A stretch of 64,000 nucleotides of DNA from Capronia americana (GCA_016110215.1 JADWQD010000007.1:1054001-1118000), one strand, 5' to 3'; counted from the first letter of the stretch, positions 22,694 to 33,368 are shown. Notes: a model not told the origin generated them from the letters alone. Made by a program: numbers and translations.

Positions 22694-23824
22694 ATGTTGT
22701 TCAAATCGTTGGCCGTCAGCGCCCTCGCGGCTGCAGCTCTTGCTCAGGATCTCAACACATTGCTGGCGAACAGAACTGAGCTGTCCAACCTTACCACATA
22801 TCTCGGACTCTTCCCGGATCTCGTGGGCCAGCTGGCGTCCCTCCAGAACATCACACTCCTGGCGCCTAACAACGATGCCTTCGCCAGACTCCTCAACTCT
22901 TCAGCAGGAGCGGCCTTGGTGCAAAATGACACCACCCTCATTCAAGCGTTGTTCACCTACCATGTCCTCGAAGGCACTTACACCAACTTCACCGACACGC
23001 AGTTCATTCCGACCTTGCTGCAACCACCCCAGTTTACCAATGTGACTGGAGGTCAAGTGGTGGAAGCAGTCGCTGGCGACAACTCGACAGCATTCTTCTC
23101 TGGCTTGCTCAACAACGCAAGCTCCATCGGCAGTCCACTGAACTACACTGGCGGCGTGGTCCACATCATCGACGATGTGTTGATCATCCCACAAAACGTT
23201 TCGGAAACTGCCATTCAGGCCAACCTCACTGCGATTGCGGGTGCCCTAACCAGCGCGGACCTCGTAGAGACAGTTGACTATCTGTCCGACGTGACTATCT
23301 TCGCGCCCAACAATGCCGCTTTCGAAGCTATCGGCTCGGCTCTTCCCAACCTCACCACGGAGGATCTGACGTCAATTCTGCAGTACCACGTTATCCAAGG
23401 CACTGTCGGTTACAGCACTCTCTTGCAAAACGGCAGTATCCAGACCGTCCAAGGCAATAACGTCACCATCGAGATTGTTGACGGCGATGTGTTCGTCAAC
23501 AGCGCGCGCGTGGTCGTGGCCGATGTACTCGTCGCCAACGGCGTCGTCCATGTCATCGACAACGTCCTTAATCCCAACAACGCTACTGCTACGGCCAACC
23601 CATCCGAAGAAACCGGCTCGCCTGCATTCAGCGGTGCCAGCTCGGCCAGCAGCGTACCTTTCACCTCTGGGGTGCCGACTCCGACTGCCAGCGCGGCGAC
23701 CGAGTCCGCTCCTGGAGCTACTGGAGCATCGAGCAGCAGTACGGGTGCTGCTATGCCAATCAACACTGGGGCTATCGGAGCAGCCGCTCTGTTCGGTGGC
23801 GCCGCCTTGGTCATGAACATGTAA
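22694..23824 (+). CDS. Fasciclin (FAS1) domain cell-surface protein, likely GPI-anchored
   Basis: 376 aa from ATG 22694, single exon. The N-terminus MLFKSLAVSALAAAALAQ is a signal peptide. Two FAS1 domains follow. Each carries the conserved block ITLLAPNNDAF or VTIFAPNNAAF, a YHV motif (TYHVLEG, QYHVIQG) and a closing block with VVHIIDDVL or VVHVIDNVL. The protein has many N-x-S/T sites. After residue ~300 comes a Ser/Thr/Ala/Pro-rich stalk, then a hydrophobic tail preceded by small residues, as for a GPI attachment signal. FAS1 proteins mediate adhesion at membranes or walls. The upstream in-frame ATG at 22673 would spoil the signal peptide, so 22694 is preferred. Confidence 0.92.
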   Translation: MLFKSLAVSALAAAALAQDLNTLLANRTELSNLTTYLGLFPDLVGQLASLQNITLLAPNNDAFARLLNSSAGAALVQNDTTLIQALFTYHVLEGTYTNFTDTQFIPTLLQPPQFTNVTGGQVVEAVAGDNSTAFFSGLLNNASSIGSPLNYTGGVVHIIDDVLIIPQNVSETAIQANLTAIAGALTSADLVETVDYLSDVTIFAPNNAAFEAIGSALPNLTTEDLTSILQYHVIQGTVGYSTLLQNGSIQTVQGNNVTIEIVDGDVFVNSARVVVADVLVANGVVHVIDNVLNPNNATATANPSEETGSPAFSGASSASSVPFTSGVPTPTASAATESAPGATGASSSSTGAAMPINTGAIGAAALFGGAALVMNM

Positions 23825-24501
23825 ATGGAGAACAATGGTGAAGGAAGAACGAAGGCATGAATTGACGTGATCCGTTACGATAAGGCCGGCGTCACGCCCG
23901 GGTGGAGGGACCAAAATGCGGGGGAGCATCTCTTCCGTGGCCTTCTATGAGGGTAGGGCAAGGATGTATCGTACTCTAGGCCATTATTGAAGCATAGGAA
24001 CCACATGTAAAAATGGAAATACTACTCCGTATGTTAGCATGATGGTGCACGGCGTAAGCTTCTCGCATCCCCTTGGAAGATCTCTGTCGAAAAGCGAGGT
24101 GAGTCCTGGATGAGCCCAACCTCAAGTGCGCGCCCAATCAAATCGGCCAGAGAGGAATTTCTATTTCCTGCCACCGTCTGCGCCTCGGCCACCAACGACA
24201 TCATCGCAGACGGGCCTCAACTATCGCAACAACCAAACCACAACGTGACACGACAACAGGGGACGGCTCCATCCGTCTTTGACTTTCTTGACTTTAACCT
24301 TGACTTCCTATCCATGTGGCATCTCAGACCTTCACTGTTCCCGCAACCGCTGCCGCTGTGACATGGGTATTGATCGTTCTCTCCATTAAGCGCCGAGTCA
24401 CTCCACAATTAACTGGCCTTGGGCGCAAATGACACCCGCGGTCTAAGCGCCTTGGACAATAACCATCTGCGGCCGCAACATGCACCTTCCCGTCCGTAAT
24501 T
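23825..24501. other. Intergenic region before the Arg-Asp-repeat gene
   Basis: 3' flank of the fasciclin gene and promoter of the next. No gene or RNA recognised. Confidence 0.4.
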
Positions 24502-27216
24502 ATGCCTTCTAAAGTACGAGATAGCAGCGTGGACCGACGGCGCGAGAAAAAGGAGTCGTCGCGCACCGAGAAGGACAGAAGAGACCGAGACCGAGATCGA
24601 GAGAGAACCAGAGACAGAGACAGAGACAAAGACAGAGATCGAGATAGAGACAAAGACAGGGACAAAGATCGAGAAAGACACCGATCAAGCCGCAAGGTGT
24701 CGACAAGAGAGAAGACATCTTCGAGAACATCCATTTCACCTGTCGATGAGAAGAGACGCTCCTCAATGCCTGGAAAAATCGACGATGGCTCCCTCAAATC
24801 AGAGTCAAAGTCCAGCCTGCCATATCCCTCCTTGTCCAAAGAGCACGCCCGCGAATCTCTCGGACTGAGCCATCGACCCAACCTGGTGAACCCCTTCACG
24901 CCTCCCGCGACTGATTTGAATGCCTCGAAAGACAAACTACCCTCTTCCAAGCCCTCCGCAACTGCCAACAATGCCCCGCCCAGTCCACCCCTCACGGAGA
25001 AGAATTCAGGCACGGGGAAATGGAAATCCAACGCAGGAAAGCCTGTATCGGTTGACACGATAGAAGAAGAGAAAGCGTCGCAGACAAATGGATATTCCAA
25101 GACTACGACCAAGGCAAGGACAATGCCCAAAACCAGGGCGTCGAACGGCCACCTACGCAGTACATCAGAACTTGGCACGAATAGCTCCCCCACGAGGAAA
25201 CCTCGAGACACTCCCGCATCGAACTTGAAGACATCAACCCCGGTCTCGACATCTGTGCCGCAGAGATCAGTGAGTCAGCCGACAAGGACGGATTCGCCGG
25301 CCACCGCCACAAGCGCAACGAGCGCTACCGGCTCAGGCACGAACCTCAGTTCGGAGGCCACCTCGATAGCCCCAGAGCAGCCCAATATACAGCGACCTGG
25401 GTCAAAGATCCCTCCTGCAGCCATATATCCCGATGGTCCTGCCATTATTCTTCCCCAATCGAGGGGTGTCACTCCTATGGAGGTATTCATCGAGGACGAT
25501 GAGTCGGTAATGATAGGTACTCCCGGCGGCGTCTCCCAGACTCCAGGACCTCCCCCACCTCCTCCACCGCCCGTACCGACCTCTGTCCCCAAGGTCGACT
25601 ACCTCCTGCAGCACGGTGGACTGTATCATTCGGTGCCCAAAAATCTCCTGCTCGCTGGCAAGCCCATGGCAATACAGCAGGCTCAGTCTCCAGGTCAGCA
25701 ACCAATAGTGGTCGCGAATCTCTTCGAGCCTTATATAGGCCTTCTAGATGACTTCGAGAAGGTCATCTCGAAGAACGGCTCATTGGCCGTGGCGACGGGA
25801 TATCGCTCCGTAGCACGACGACTGCTCGATCGACTCGAAAAGGTCTTTGCACGTGATATCTCCTCCGAAGCCTGCCAATGTCCCATGTGCGAGTACGACG
25901 GCGCCGAGGACGTGAGAGGCGTCAGTTGGGGCGAAGTGCTGGAACTTGTCTCTGGACGAAAGGATTGGCCGGCCTGGCCTCCCTTTACGTTTACCCAGTC
26001 GCCCGTCGGCCTCGGCATCTCGCTCGAGCTCCACGTGCCGATGCAGCAGCTCGACATTGACGTGCCGGAAGAGTACCGGGAGCACTATATCCGCCAGTCG
26101 CGGAAGACAAAGCAAAGCGTGGATAAGTGGTTGAACCGGCAAGGCGACAACCCTACCTCACCACCTGAGGAAGTCGACGACGAGACTCTGACATTCGCCA
26201 TACTAACCCATCTACCCGCCGAGCAGAGACCCATCTTCAAGGACCTGCTGGGCATCGTTGACCGACCCATCGAACCTCCGAAACGAGTTCCCACGCCCGA
26301 ACTGGAGAAACAAAATGGTGTATCTCGCCCTCCTGCGCCCACGCCAACACCAACACCGGCCCCCCGAGTGCGGCAACCACATATTCTCGTTGCACTGCAG
26401 GCGATTCAGCGGCTATACCGACTAAACTTCCAACCGCGAGATTCGGAAGCTGCACTTTTCCTCCTCAACAACCCTTCTCTACACAACGCCCTGGCCACGC
26501 TCGCCGCAATCTCAAACGACGAATGGGACATCCTCATCTCCGGGCGCTTCGACGGTTTCCTGAGAAGCGGCGCCGAAGACATTCCATTACCCGAACACCT
26601 CCCTCCGTCACGGGGCCCGACGCCCTACCGACCACCTACACGAGGCGCGACACCGGGGTATGGCCCCCAAGTCAATGGGAATGGCTACGGCTCCCGACAA
26701 GGCAGCTATTCCAGCGGCTACGGCGCGCCCAGTGCGCAATACGGTGCTCCCATCGCCCTTGACGAGGAAACCGAACTCGCCACACTGGCCGAGATTGAAC
26801 GAGACATCTACGCCGGCATGGAAGCCCTGGAGGACGCGTTCGAGGCACTCCACAACAAGGCCGAGGTCGTCCGATTGGTGCTCAGAGAACGCTCTGCCGG
26901 CCTTGCTGCCGCGGCACAGCGCAGGCGAGGTGCACTGGGTGGGAGCGTCGAAATTCGCATGGACACCCCCGCAAGTGGTATTGTGCATCCCGGAGAACAC
27001 GGCTTCGGAAGATGGGATACCGAGACCGACGATGGTCTAGGCGAATGGGAAGGACTAAGTGAGATTGCGCCGGACGACAGCGCGAGTAATATCTCGAGTT
27101 CGCGGAGACGGAGGCCCAAGAGGCGTAATGAACGACGGACACCAGCGTTGATCGAGGAGGAAGATGAATTCGAGGATGGCGTTAGCGAGGGGACGGCTAG
27201 TCCTAAGAAGAGATGA
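24502..27216 (+). CDS. Large conserved-looking fungal protein with N-terminal Arg-Asp repeats; function unknown
   Basis: 904 aa, single exon. Residues ~10-55 form an alternating basic/acidic RD/DRDK tract like those in splicing-associated proteins. A Ser/Thr/Pro-rich disordered region runs to about 350 and ends in a run of eight prolines. A folded-looking central part starts with VDYLLQHGGLYHSVPKNLL. It includes CQCPMCEYDG around 458-466, a possible metal knuckle, then SWGEVLELVSGRKDWPAWPP. A later stretch, ILVALQAIQRLYRLNFQPRD, looks helical. Near the C-terminus a predicted coiled coil (ELATLAEIERDIYAGMEALE) precedes an Arg-rich, then acidic, tail. I do not recognise a catalytic family. Nuclear location is a guess from the basic repeats. 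Clean 2.7-kb open frame supports a real gene. Confidence 0.88.
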   Translation: MPSKVRDSSVDRRREKKESSRTEKDRRDRDRDRERTRDRDRDKDRDRDRDKDRDKDRERHRSSRKVSTREKTSSRTSISPVDEKRRSSMPGKIDDGSLKSESKSSLPYPSLSKEHARESLGLSHRPNLVNPFTPPATDLNASKDKLPSSKPSATANNAPPSPPLTEKNSGTGKWKSNAGKPVSVDTIEEEKASQTNGYSKTTTKARTMPKTRASNGHLRSTSELGTNSSPTRKPRDTPASNLKTSTPVSTSVPQRSVSQPTRTDSPATATSATSATGSGTNLSSEATSIAPEQPNIQRPGSKIPPAAIYPDGPAIILPQSRGVTPMEVFIEDDESVMIGTPGGVSQTPGPPPPPPPPVPTSVPKVDYLLQHGGLYHSVPKNLLLAGKPMAIQQAQSPGQQPIVVANLFEPYIGLLDDFEKVISKNGSLAVATGYRSVARRLLDRLEKVFARDISSEACQCPMCEYDGAEDVRGVSWGEVLELVSGRKDWPAWPPFTFTQSPVGLGISLELHVPMQQLDIDVPEEYREHYIRQSRKTKQSVDKWLNRQGDNPTSPPEEVDDETLTFAILTHLPAEQRPIFKDLLGIVDRPIEPPKRVPTPELEKQNGVSRPPAPTPTPTPAPRVRQPHILVALQAIQRLYRLNFQPRDSEAALFLLNNPSLHNALATLAAISNDEWDILISGRFDGFLRSGAEDIPLPEHLPPSRGPTPYRPPTRGATPGYGPQVNGNGYGSRQGSYSSGYGAPSAQYGAPIALDEETELATLAEIERDIYAGMEALEDAFEALHNKAEVVRLVLRERSAGLAAAAQRRRGALGGSVEIRMDTPASGIVHPGEHGFGRWDTETDDGLGEWEGLSEIAPDDSASNISSSRRRRPKRRNERRTPALIEEEDEFEDGVSEGTASPKKR
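24578..24682 (+). repeat. Imperfect hexanucleotide (GAGAYM-type) coding repeat
   Basis: Tandem 6-mers such as gagacc, gagatc, gacaga and gacaaa encode the Arg-Asp/Asp-Lys dipeptide tract of the gene at 24502. Purine-only composition makes this a likely length-variable stretch. Confidence 0.75.
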
Positions 27217-27346
27217 CATTGACATTGACGTTGACGACGAGTAACGAGATTTGAGATTTCCAGGGATCGGACTCAGAATCATCTTTGTGGCTTTTCCCAT
27301 GTCTAGTGCTGCGAGCTTCTACGCATTTGTTGGAGTTCGAGCTGGT

Positions 27347-27389
27347 GAGACCACAGACCACAGACCGCAGACCGCAGACCGTAGACAAC
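27347..27389. repeat. Heptamer tandem repeat (AGACCRC)n
   Basis: Six adjoining 7-mers: agaccac twice, agaccgc twice, agaccgt, agacaac. Confidence 0.85.
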
Positions 27390-27708
27390 AGGACTTTGGG
27401 TGGCCAACGTATGTAGTGGAGGTGTCGATGATTCAACATGCCATGTATTGCTGGACCTGAATTCGAGCAAATCAGCATAGTAAATATTGCCGACTGTGTC
27501 TGGGTACCTATCCACAAGTGGAACTCTCTTACGGAGAAGCACTACCCCTTACCGTAGTTTGCCTTCTCTGGGTTTATGGTCACGTACTGCGCCGTACTCC
27601 TCGCTTGCCCCGGTCGAGCCCTTTTTTCACCCGAGCAATCTAGCAGATTAATATCTTCTCACCCTCAGCATCTCGAACATCGACAAGGATGCATGTGTCA
27701 CGATATAC

Positions 27709-27752
27709 ACTTACACTTACACTTATTCTTATACTTACGCGTACACGTACAG
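27709..27752. repeat. TTACAC-type hexamer repeat
   Basis: Successive cttaca/cttatt/cttata/cttacg units grading into CGTACACGTAC. Confidence 0.6.
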
Positions 27753-28144
27753 GCCATTCTCGGGGACTACACGCACATACACACAGTAGGGTCCCCCAAC
27801 TCCAGCAGCGTCACGGCCATCCAAATCGACGTCTCTACAGTGAAAAAAAAACCCGATGGTGAAACAGGGTCGCAACGATGTCATAACGCAATGCAAGTCA
27901 TATACTTGGTACATACATGGGAACAGGAATAAGTAAGGTATGTTTGCAACATTGGTATTATTTGGGAGTGAAAGCTCCTTTCCCTTTCTCTGACCTTGGA
28001 ACAGTAATAATTAGGTTTGCAACACGGATTGGTATTTCAGATTAAAAGCTCCTTTCCCTTTATGTGCGAGTTGCCTGCTCTGCCCTGCCTGCCCTGCCCT
28101 ATCTTGTATATCTTACATTTGGCTGCGTGTTGGTTGGTTCGTAT

Positions 28145-28178
28145 GTCATGCATGCACGCATGCATGTGTGCGTGCGTG
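28145..28178. repeat. CATG/TGCG alternating purine-pyrimidine repeat
   Basis: Runs of CATGCATG-CACGCATGCATG then TGTGCGTGCGTG. The alternating R-Y pattern is of the kind that can adopt non-B structures. Confidence 0.65.
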
Positions 28179-28308
28179 ATCTTTGCCTTTTGTCTCTCCA
28201 TCTATTTTAAAACACGCCGCCATTATTGTCATGTGTCATGTGTGTCTGTTTTGCTGGTTGGGAATGACACTCCGGCCGTGGCTTCAACCACTTTCTTTCC
28301 CTTCTCTT

Positions 28309-28500
28309 CTACTTCGATCCAATCCGCCGCCGTTCTGCCCTTCTCCTCGCCTCGGCGACGCTGGCTGGGTCTCGGACCGCGTACATGAATAGGCCTAGCG
28401 GGATGAGGAATGTGGCGAAGAAGCCCGCGAACTGACGATGGTGTGTGGAGGCCGGGATGGCCGACGGTCTCCAAGCTCGGATACTACCACTCACACCCAT
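28309..28500 (-). CDS. Possible small single-pass membrane protein
   Basis: A 63-codon ATG-started frame. Its second half has a clean membrane helix (FAGFFATFLIPLGLFMYAV) followed by a charged amphipathic tail, DPASVAEARRRAERRR, ending at TAG. The segment between GGT codon 2 and the helix could be a 63-nt in-frame intron (GTGAGT donor, GTCAG acceptor), giving a 42-aa product. Codon sense is good in the helix-tail part. I recognise no family. The pattern resembles small mitochondrial or ER membrane subunits, but this is only a guess. Confidence 0.35.
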   Translation of the reverse strand: MGVSGSIRAWRPSAIPASTHHRQFAGFFATFLIPLGLFMYAVRDPASVAEARRRAERRRIGSK

Positions 28501-29817
28501 TTTTGGTAGGAGGTCGAAGTTGGTTGCTTTGGTGTGCGTTGATGGATTGATTGGTTTGCGGTCAAGTTAGGTATGATATTGACCAAACTTCAGTGCTTGT
28601 CGCTATATTCTTGTGGATGAATGCCGGTTGGTATCGATTTGGAATTGAATGGAATGGAATGCCCTTTCTGTTTGTTCTGCTGGGTGTTCGTTTCTCTCTG
28701 TTGTTTCTTCGTTTTGATGGGAGGAAGAATATGAAGCAGGAACTCGAGCTCGAATATATGAATGATTTATTTATTTGGGCACCTGAAGCTGTGCCCGTTT
28801 TTGCGAACCCCACCTCTCGTACTACTGCTCACCGTCCGCTGCTCACTGTGTATGTCTACGTGCATGTGTGTTGCGTATGTGGACGATCTCGAGTGTAGGC
28901 CGTCACGTTACCGTGGTGTGATACCGAATCTAGAGCGTCTGGTCATCAGTCATACCACGGTATGGAAAATAGCGCACTCCCCAAATACACTGTATACTGG
29001 ACACACACCACCACCCCGCAATTCATAAGCACAAGCATCGTCTTGTCTTGTCCCGGAAGGAGCCGATGACATACCTACTCGTAGTAGCATAGTACGAGAT
29101 ACCTGCACTACATCACATCACAACACAACACATCATACCGTACCAGTACTTGTACCGTGCGTGACCGTGCACTGTGGGAAGGTATCTAACGTAAATACAA
29201 GTACATACTCGGTACTCGGTTCTAGCGCATGATTCGGAACCACTCCGCCGTGGCGTCCCGCTCCATCATTCGACGAAGGTGAACTTACGTGACGTGACTT
29301 TGCCAGCGCAATACGGGTATTGTACGCGTCTTTTACGCTCTCATCCCGCCGTGGTGGTGAGACTTGCGATGGTGCAACACCGCTGATGCTACTACATACG
29401 TAGTAGTACATGCGATGATGCCAGCGTCGGGCATCCCCGGGCAGTCATGGATCGTTTATCTAACTTGTTGGACTAACTCGCTGGGAGTCTTGGATTGTTA
29501 TCCTACTTGTGGAGTCCGACTACTCGTACGAAACGAACATGGAGGAGGTGCTTCGTTACAGGACAGCCTAAGGTAGTCTCAAGCTTACCGGGACATAGTA
29601 CTGGACGGCATAGTTGGTGTTGTAGGTCACTTTCTCTACTCGTAGACGCTGGACGGAATACTGCTCGGGTGCTTGCTCCGTACTGTATCTAGCCTCAACT
29701 ACTCAGTAGGTACGTACTACTTAGCGGTCCACAGCCTCGTCAACGTCGACTCTCTACTGCCAGCCTGCCAGTGCCGGTCAGGATTCACGGTAATGTGAGT
29801 CAGCATACTACTGCTTC
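28501..29817. other. Gene-poor interval rich in GTAC/TAC-type words
   Basis: About 1.3 kb with frequent short GTAC, TACGTAC, ACTCGTA and GTACTCGG motifs and no convincing ORF. Possibly regulatory or decayed DNA. Confidence 0.45.
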
Positions 29818-30812
29818 AGATCGACCCGATTGCACCCGGTGGCAGAACCGGCCGTGAACCGTGCAGGGCATGAAAAGGATAGATCACATAGATCGCTCTC
29901 CCGTACAAGCAGTGAGAACGAGTTGTTCCGGAAGCAGAGTTGGGCCAGGCTGTCTGGATCGCTAGGTCGCTACCAGCAGGTCGGTGGCTTGTTCTTCCTC
30001 CACGGTCTCGAAAATGATATCCTGCCTCTGAAGAATAGCAGTCTCTTCCATTTGGATCTCCGTCCTTGGGTTTCTTTCGTTTTGCCAGTGTCGACAGTTC
30101 CTTACTCAGCTTCCCAACCCCGAGCTCAGTTAGGGCCGAGTGTCGCTCCCGATACTGCAGTAGGACTGACCGAGCTCTCTCACCTAGGGTATCAAATACG
30201 GTCGTTTGACGTAGTCGAGACTCTCGTATATCTCGTCTGGCGACTTATTGTTCGCAAGCATGACATTAAGGTCAGGCCCCTTGTGGATTGAGAGCCTCAT
30301 AATCTCGCATGTGTCTGGAACCACGGGGGATTGAAGGGTTCATCGAAATCGAATGATACCGACGGAGTTGTTTCGAGCATCATTGACAGCGCGAAGTGCC
30401 AGGATTTTCGTGAGTAGGGGCATCCCTGGTCATTGTCGTATAGGCGCAGCCTTTCGTTCAGATCTGCTCCAGAACCAAGGAAGAGTGATATCCTCTCGCG
30501 AGATGCCAGGGAGAGATAGGTAAGAATTCGCGTCGGAAGCAATTCCAACAAGCCCGGCCAGGTAAGTCTGGGTTCTTTGGAGCTCTTGCATATTAGCCCC
30601 GACATGCGAATGTAAACGTATTGCGACAACAACAGACATAAAAGCGGGTAACCGGCGGAACGGTTCCTTAAAGCTAATGATGCCTCGTGTGGCGGCATCT
30701 GCATGTCTTTGGCACATAGATCGGAAAGGTATTTCCAAAATTCCCGGGGGATGCTGGCAAGGGTATCCCACACCACCGTCTTCCTAGTGCACGTGGTATT
30801 GCTGGTGGCCAA
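29818..30812 (-). pseudogene. Decayed ankyrin/STAND-type protein relic
   Basis: Minus-strand protein-like pieces lie in successive frames. From 30812 to 30297 one frame holds WDTLASIPREFWKYLSDLC and, later, an ankyrin-like piece, LFLGSGADLNERLRLYD. Just downstream another frame reads EIMRLSIHKGPDLNVMLAN, again GADxN-like. Beyond a TAG the sequence continues in a third frame with ARSVLLQYRERHSALTEL, and then in a shifted frame with EIQMEETAILQRQDIIFE. No single set of canonical introns joins these. I read this as the C-terminal part of an ankyrin-bearing protein with several frameshifts or stops. The family call is inference. The plus-strand ORFs opposite are shadows. Confidence 0.35.
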
Positions 30813-31025
30813 GCTGGGACATCAACTCGTCCATGTCTGTGTCATCAGCATTTGTTCTGCAACCAAGTCCGTTGGTCGTGAGGAGGTTGTCAGAAATCTA
30901 TCCCCGCCATCAGACTCGGATGATGATATTGATTCAAGAGTCCGAGCATGGCCAAGCTCGGTGAGTGACCTCCATCCGAACTCCCGCGATTCAGGCGTCA
31001 CCAGGGTGAAGCGCTCCGTCAGCAA

Positions 31026-32458
31026 AAGGAATAGCTTGTACCTACCAGTATTAACTGTTGTTGGGCGTGCCGTGCAGGATAATCAGTGCAGGTCCCCTGC
31101 CCGCCGTGATGTAGCACTGACGGACGCCATTCACTCTGGCCGACCGCGACTTTACAGGCGCGCCGTTGTGGTCGGGGACCTAAACCATCATGACTTACCA
31201 GGTAAGCTGCGGAAGGGCACACATTTCATTAAATTTCAAGAGAAAGGGCGAAACATGACTGGCGAGGGGAGTGGCCATGCTCTTAAGCCTACAAAGAGAC
31301 TGCAAGCCGCGTGCGAACCCAGCCAAGCGAGCTCTTTGGACGATTGCTTTACTGATTCCTCATTCAACGAACAGAGTAGCATGTATCTCAACATGCATAT
31401 CTTTGGGGACGAATACTCGAATAGCCACGAAGAGGAGGTTCACGATAACCGAGAGCGATCGGACATGGGAAATACGAGGCACGATTATGTACCGCTACGT
31501 CGTTGCGTCCTAGCGCTCCGCCGGGCTTACTTGGAGGTCGTAGCTAACGGCCGAATGACCTTGGATGACTTTCCCGGGAGCCTAGGCACCGATAGGACCG
31601 ACCGACCGCCGACGTCATCGTTTGCTGGTGGCACCAGCACCGAACCAGTCACCGACAGTCGGTGATCAGCGAGCGGCAGCTAGGGCCCAGCGCCTTGAAG
31701 AATCAATTGCAACATGTAGAGTACATACTCCGTCCGGGGTACCTTTCGCCATACAATCCCTCGGACCCGCGTACAGAGCCGCGGATACAGTTGTCGAAAT
31801 TCTAGGGAAGCCACATTGCCGTGAGCGTCGAGCATGTCAAAGACATTCACATAGAAATGGCAAGTCTGCTACTCCGTGACGATTTAATCGCGGCACGCTC
31901 CTTGAGAGCCCAGTTGTCTCATCGTCGCGAGTCACGCTTTCTCTCCAGCATGCTCGTGAATGCATGCCAGGCACAACTCCTGCGCATTTACTCTACTATG
32001 AATGTAGCTAGGTCCGGGATTAAAGACTGCAGGCGATCAATGCTCGGGAGTGAGCAAGGCCCGACTCACTGTACTGGTGACTGGGTACACGGTAAGCTAC
32101 CGGGCTTACCTCAGTAGTGTGCCCGGAGGAACTCAGTCCGCCGGCCATCCTCCAGACTCGTCATTGGCGGCCGGGCTACAGTAGCCTTACGCGCGCGACT
32201 TTGTATCCTTCAGCCGATGTGCTAATACTTGATGAGAACCAGACACAGAGGTGATATATATCTTACTGCTCAGCCTCTTCTCCATGAAGATGCGGTCCAC
32301 CACACTTCCGATAACAACGAACTCTGCGAATCGACAGTCTACACCGAATCAACAGGGCCCGAGAATATTCCTTCAACCAGCCCGTACAGTTCAACAAGAG
32401 GGCACACCAAGGCACTTAACCTACGCTCTCCGACCAAACCACACACGATACGCCCGAC
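31026..32458. other. Interval with no supported gene
   Basis: Plus-strand ORFs around 31250-31665 and 31821-32117 are moderately long but show no recognised domain, and neighbouring frames are similarly open. This is possibly further decayed coding DNA. Confidence 0.4.
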
Positions 32459-32998
32459 ATGTGCCGAAGCAAGCGCACCAACTACGCCGCCTCTGTATAT
32501 GCGAAGCCCACCATGGCCATGACCGAGCCGGTTTCCCCTCGAGAATTTGATGACACCAATAGCTGTAACTCCGGATACTGTCTGTGCTGCGGCTATACAA
32601 GCCACAGTAGCAGCTGCTCGGCCACGAGGCCTGACTCCTCTCGCCCCCGTGCCTCCAGGGCACGTTTGTCATATCGGCGCCACCAAGAATGTGAATATGG
32701 CTATTCGAGCTGCCGTGGCGGTCGACATTGCGGTCATCGAAGCCAGGCCAGCGGACCAGGCGCAGTGAACCTATTGATAAGTGGATTGACGATCATGATG
32801 AGGACTCAGCTCGAGATGAACGACAGAGAGAAGGTCGAAGACCTGGGACAGGTCGATAACAAGCAACTGAGGACGGAGCGGGATGGAAACAGGGACAGCG
32901 AGAATGAGAGTGAGAGCGACTACGAGGGTGAGAAGGAGCGGGGACATGCTGGGGAGGACCGGGAATTGCCGAGTTACCAGGCTGCCATTGGAAAGTAG
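32459..32998 (+). CDS. Hypothetical protein with acidic C-terminus, doubtful
   Basis: 179 codons. The first 100 residues are Ser/Cys/Arg-rich and look out of frame, while an overlapping frame (32547-32768) reads more like protein (AAAIQATVAAARPRGLTPL). The last ~55 residues are convincing in composition: a charged stretch DREKVEDLGQVDNKQL, Asp/Glu/Ser-rich repeats and a terminal LPSYQAAIGK. A missed intron or a frameshift between the two frames would explain this. No family was recognised. Confidence 0.25.
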   Translation: MCRSKRTNYAASVYAKPTMAMTEPVSPREFDDTNSCNSGYCLCCGYTSHSSSCSATRPDSSRPRASRARLSYRRHQECEYGYSSCRGGRHCGHRSQASGPGAVNLLISGLTIMMRTQLEMNDREKVEDLGQVDNKQLRTERDGNRDSENESESDYEGEKERGHAGEDRELPSYQAAIGK

Positions 32999-33228
32999 GA
33001 TCTGGCCGAATGTATGGGTGACAACAGGCAAAAGAATCCATCTGAGTATGCCAGGCCCGTCGGGTGGTATTTTTACGCGTTTGAGCGCCGCGAAAGGAGA
33101 TTTCGCTCTTGCATGTACGTCCCGTGTCGGACTAATTCGTACACTGTCCTGCTGCCGGTGGACCTTGCCAGGACCGGCCATGAGAGAAGTTTGTGAGCCA
33201 GGTACGGGCAACCGACCCTAGTCGCCGT

Positions 33229-33245
33229 CCGGGGAGGGGGGGGGC
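33229..33245. repeat. Poly-G tract
   Basis: A 17-base purine run, nearly all G, just beyond the ARD1 gene end. Confidence 0.7.
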
Positions 33246-33368
33246 TCTCTTGAAGTTGATGCAGTCAATGGCCGCCTTTCATAGCTGCGTCGAGGTTGAA
33301 AATGGTTGTCGTTGCCCGCTTCCGTATGAGAAGAATAGCGCACTTCCTTTTTGCAATCATGGCTATTC

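Larger units (their letters stand above)
27217..28308. other. Repeat-rich non-coding interval
   Basis: 3' flank of the 904-aa gene. Several simple-sequence blocks are listed separately. ORFs here are short and low-complexity; no gene is called. Confidence 0.5.

Noticed and set aside
24324..25211. 295-codon minus-strand ORF with a long Ser/Leu repeat
   Set aside because: The SLSLSL tract is simply the antisense reading of the Arg-Asp hexamer repeat.
30703..31665. 320-codon plus-strand ORF
   Set aside because: No recognised domain and poor protein character. It lies partly opposite the minus-strand ankyrin-like relic. I could not support it as a gene.
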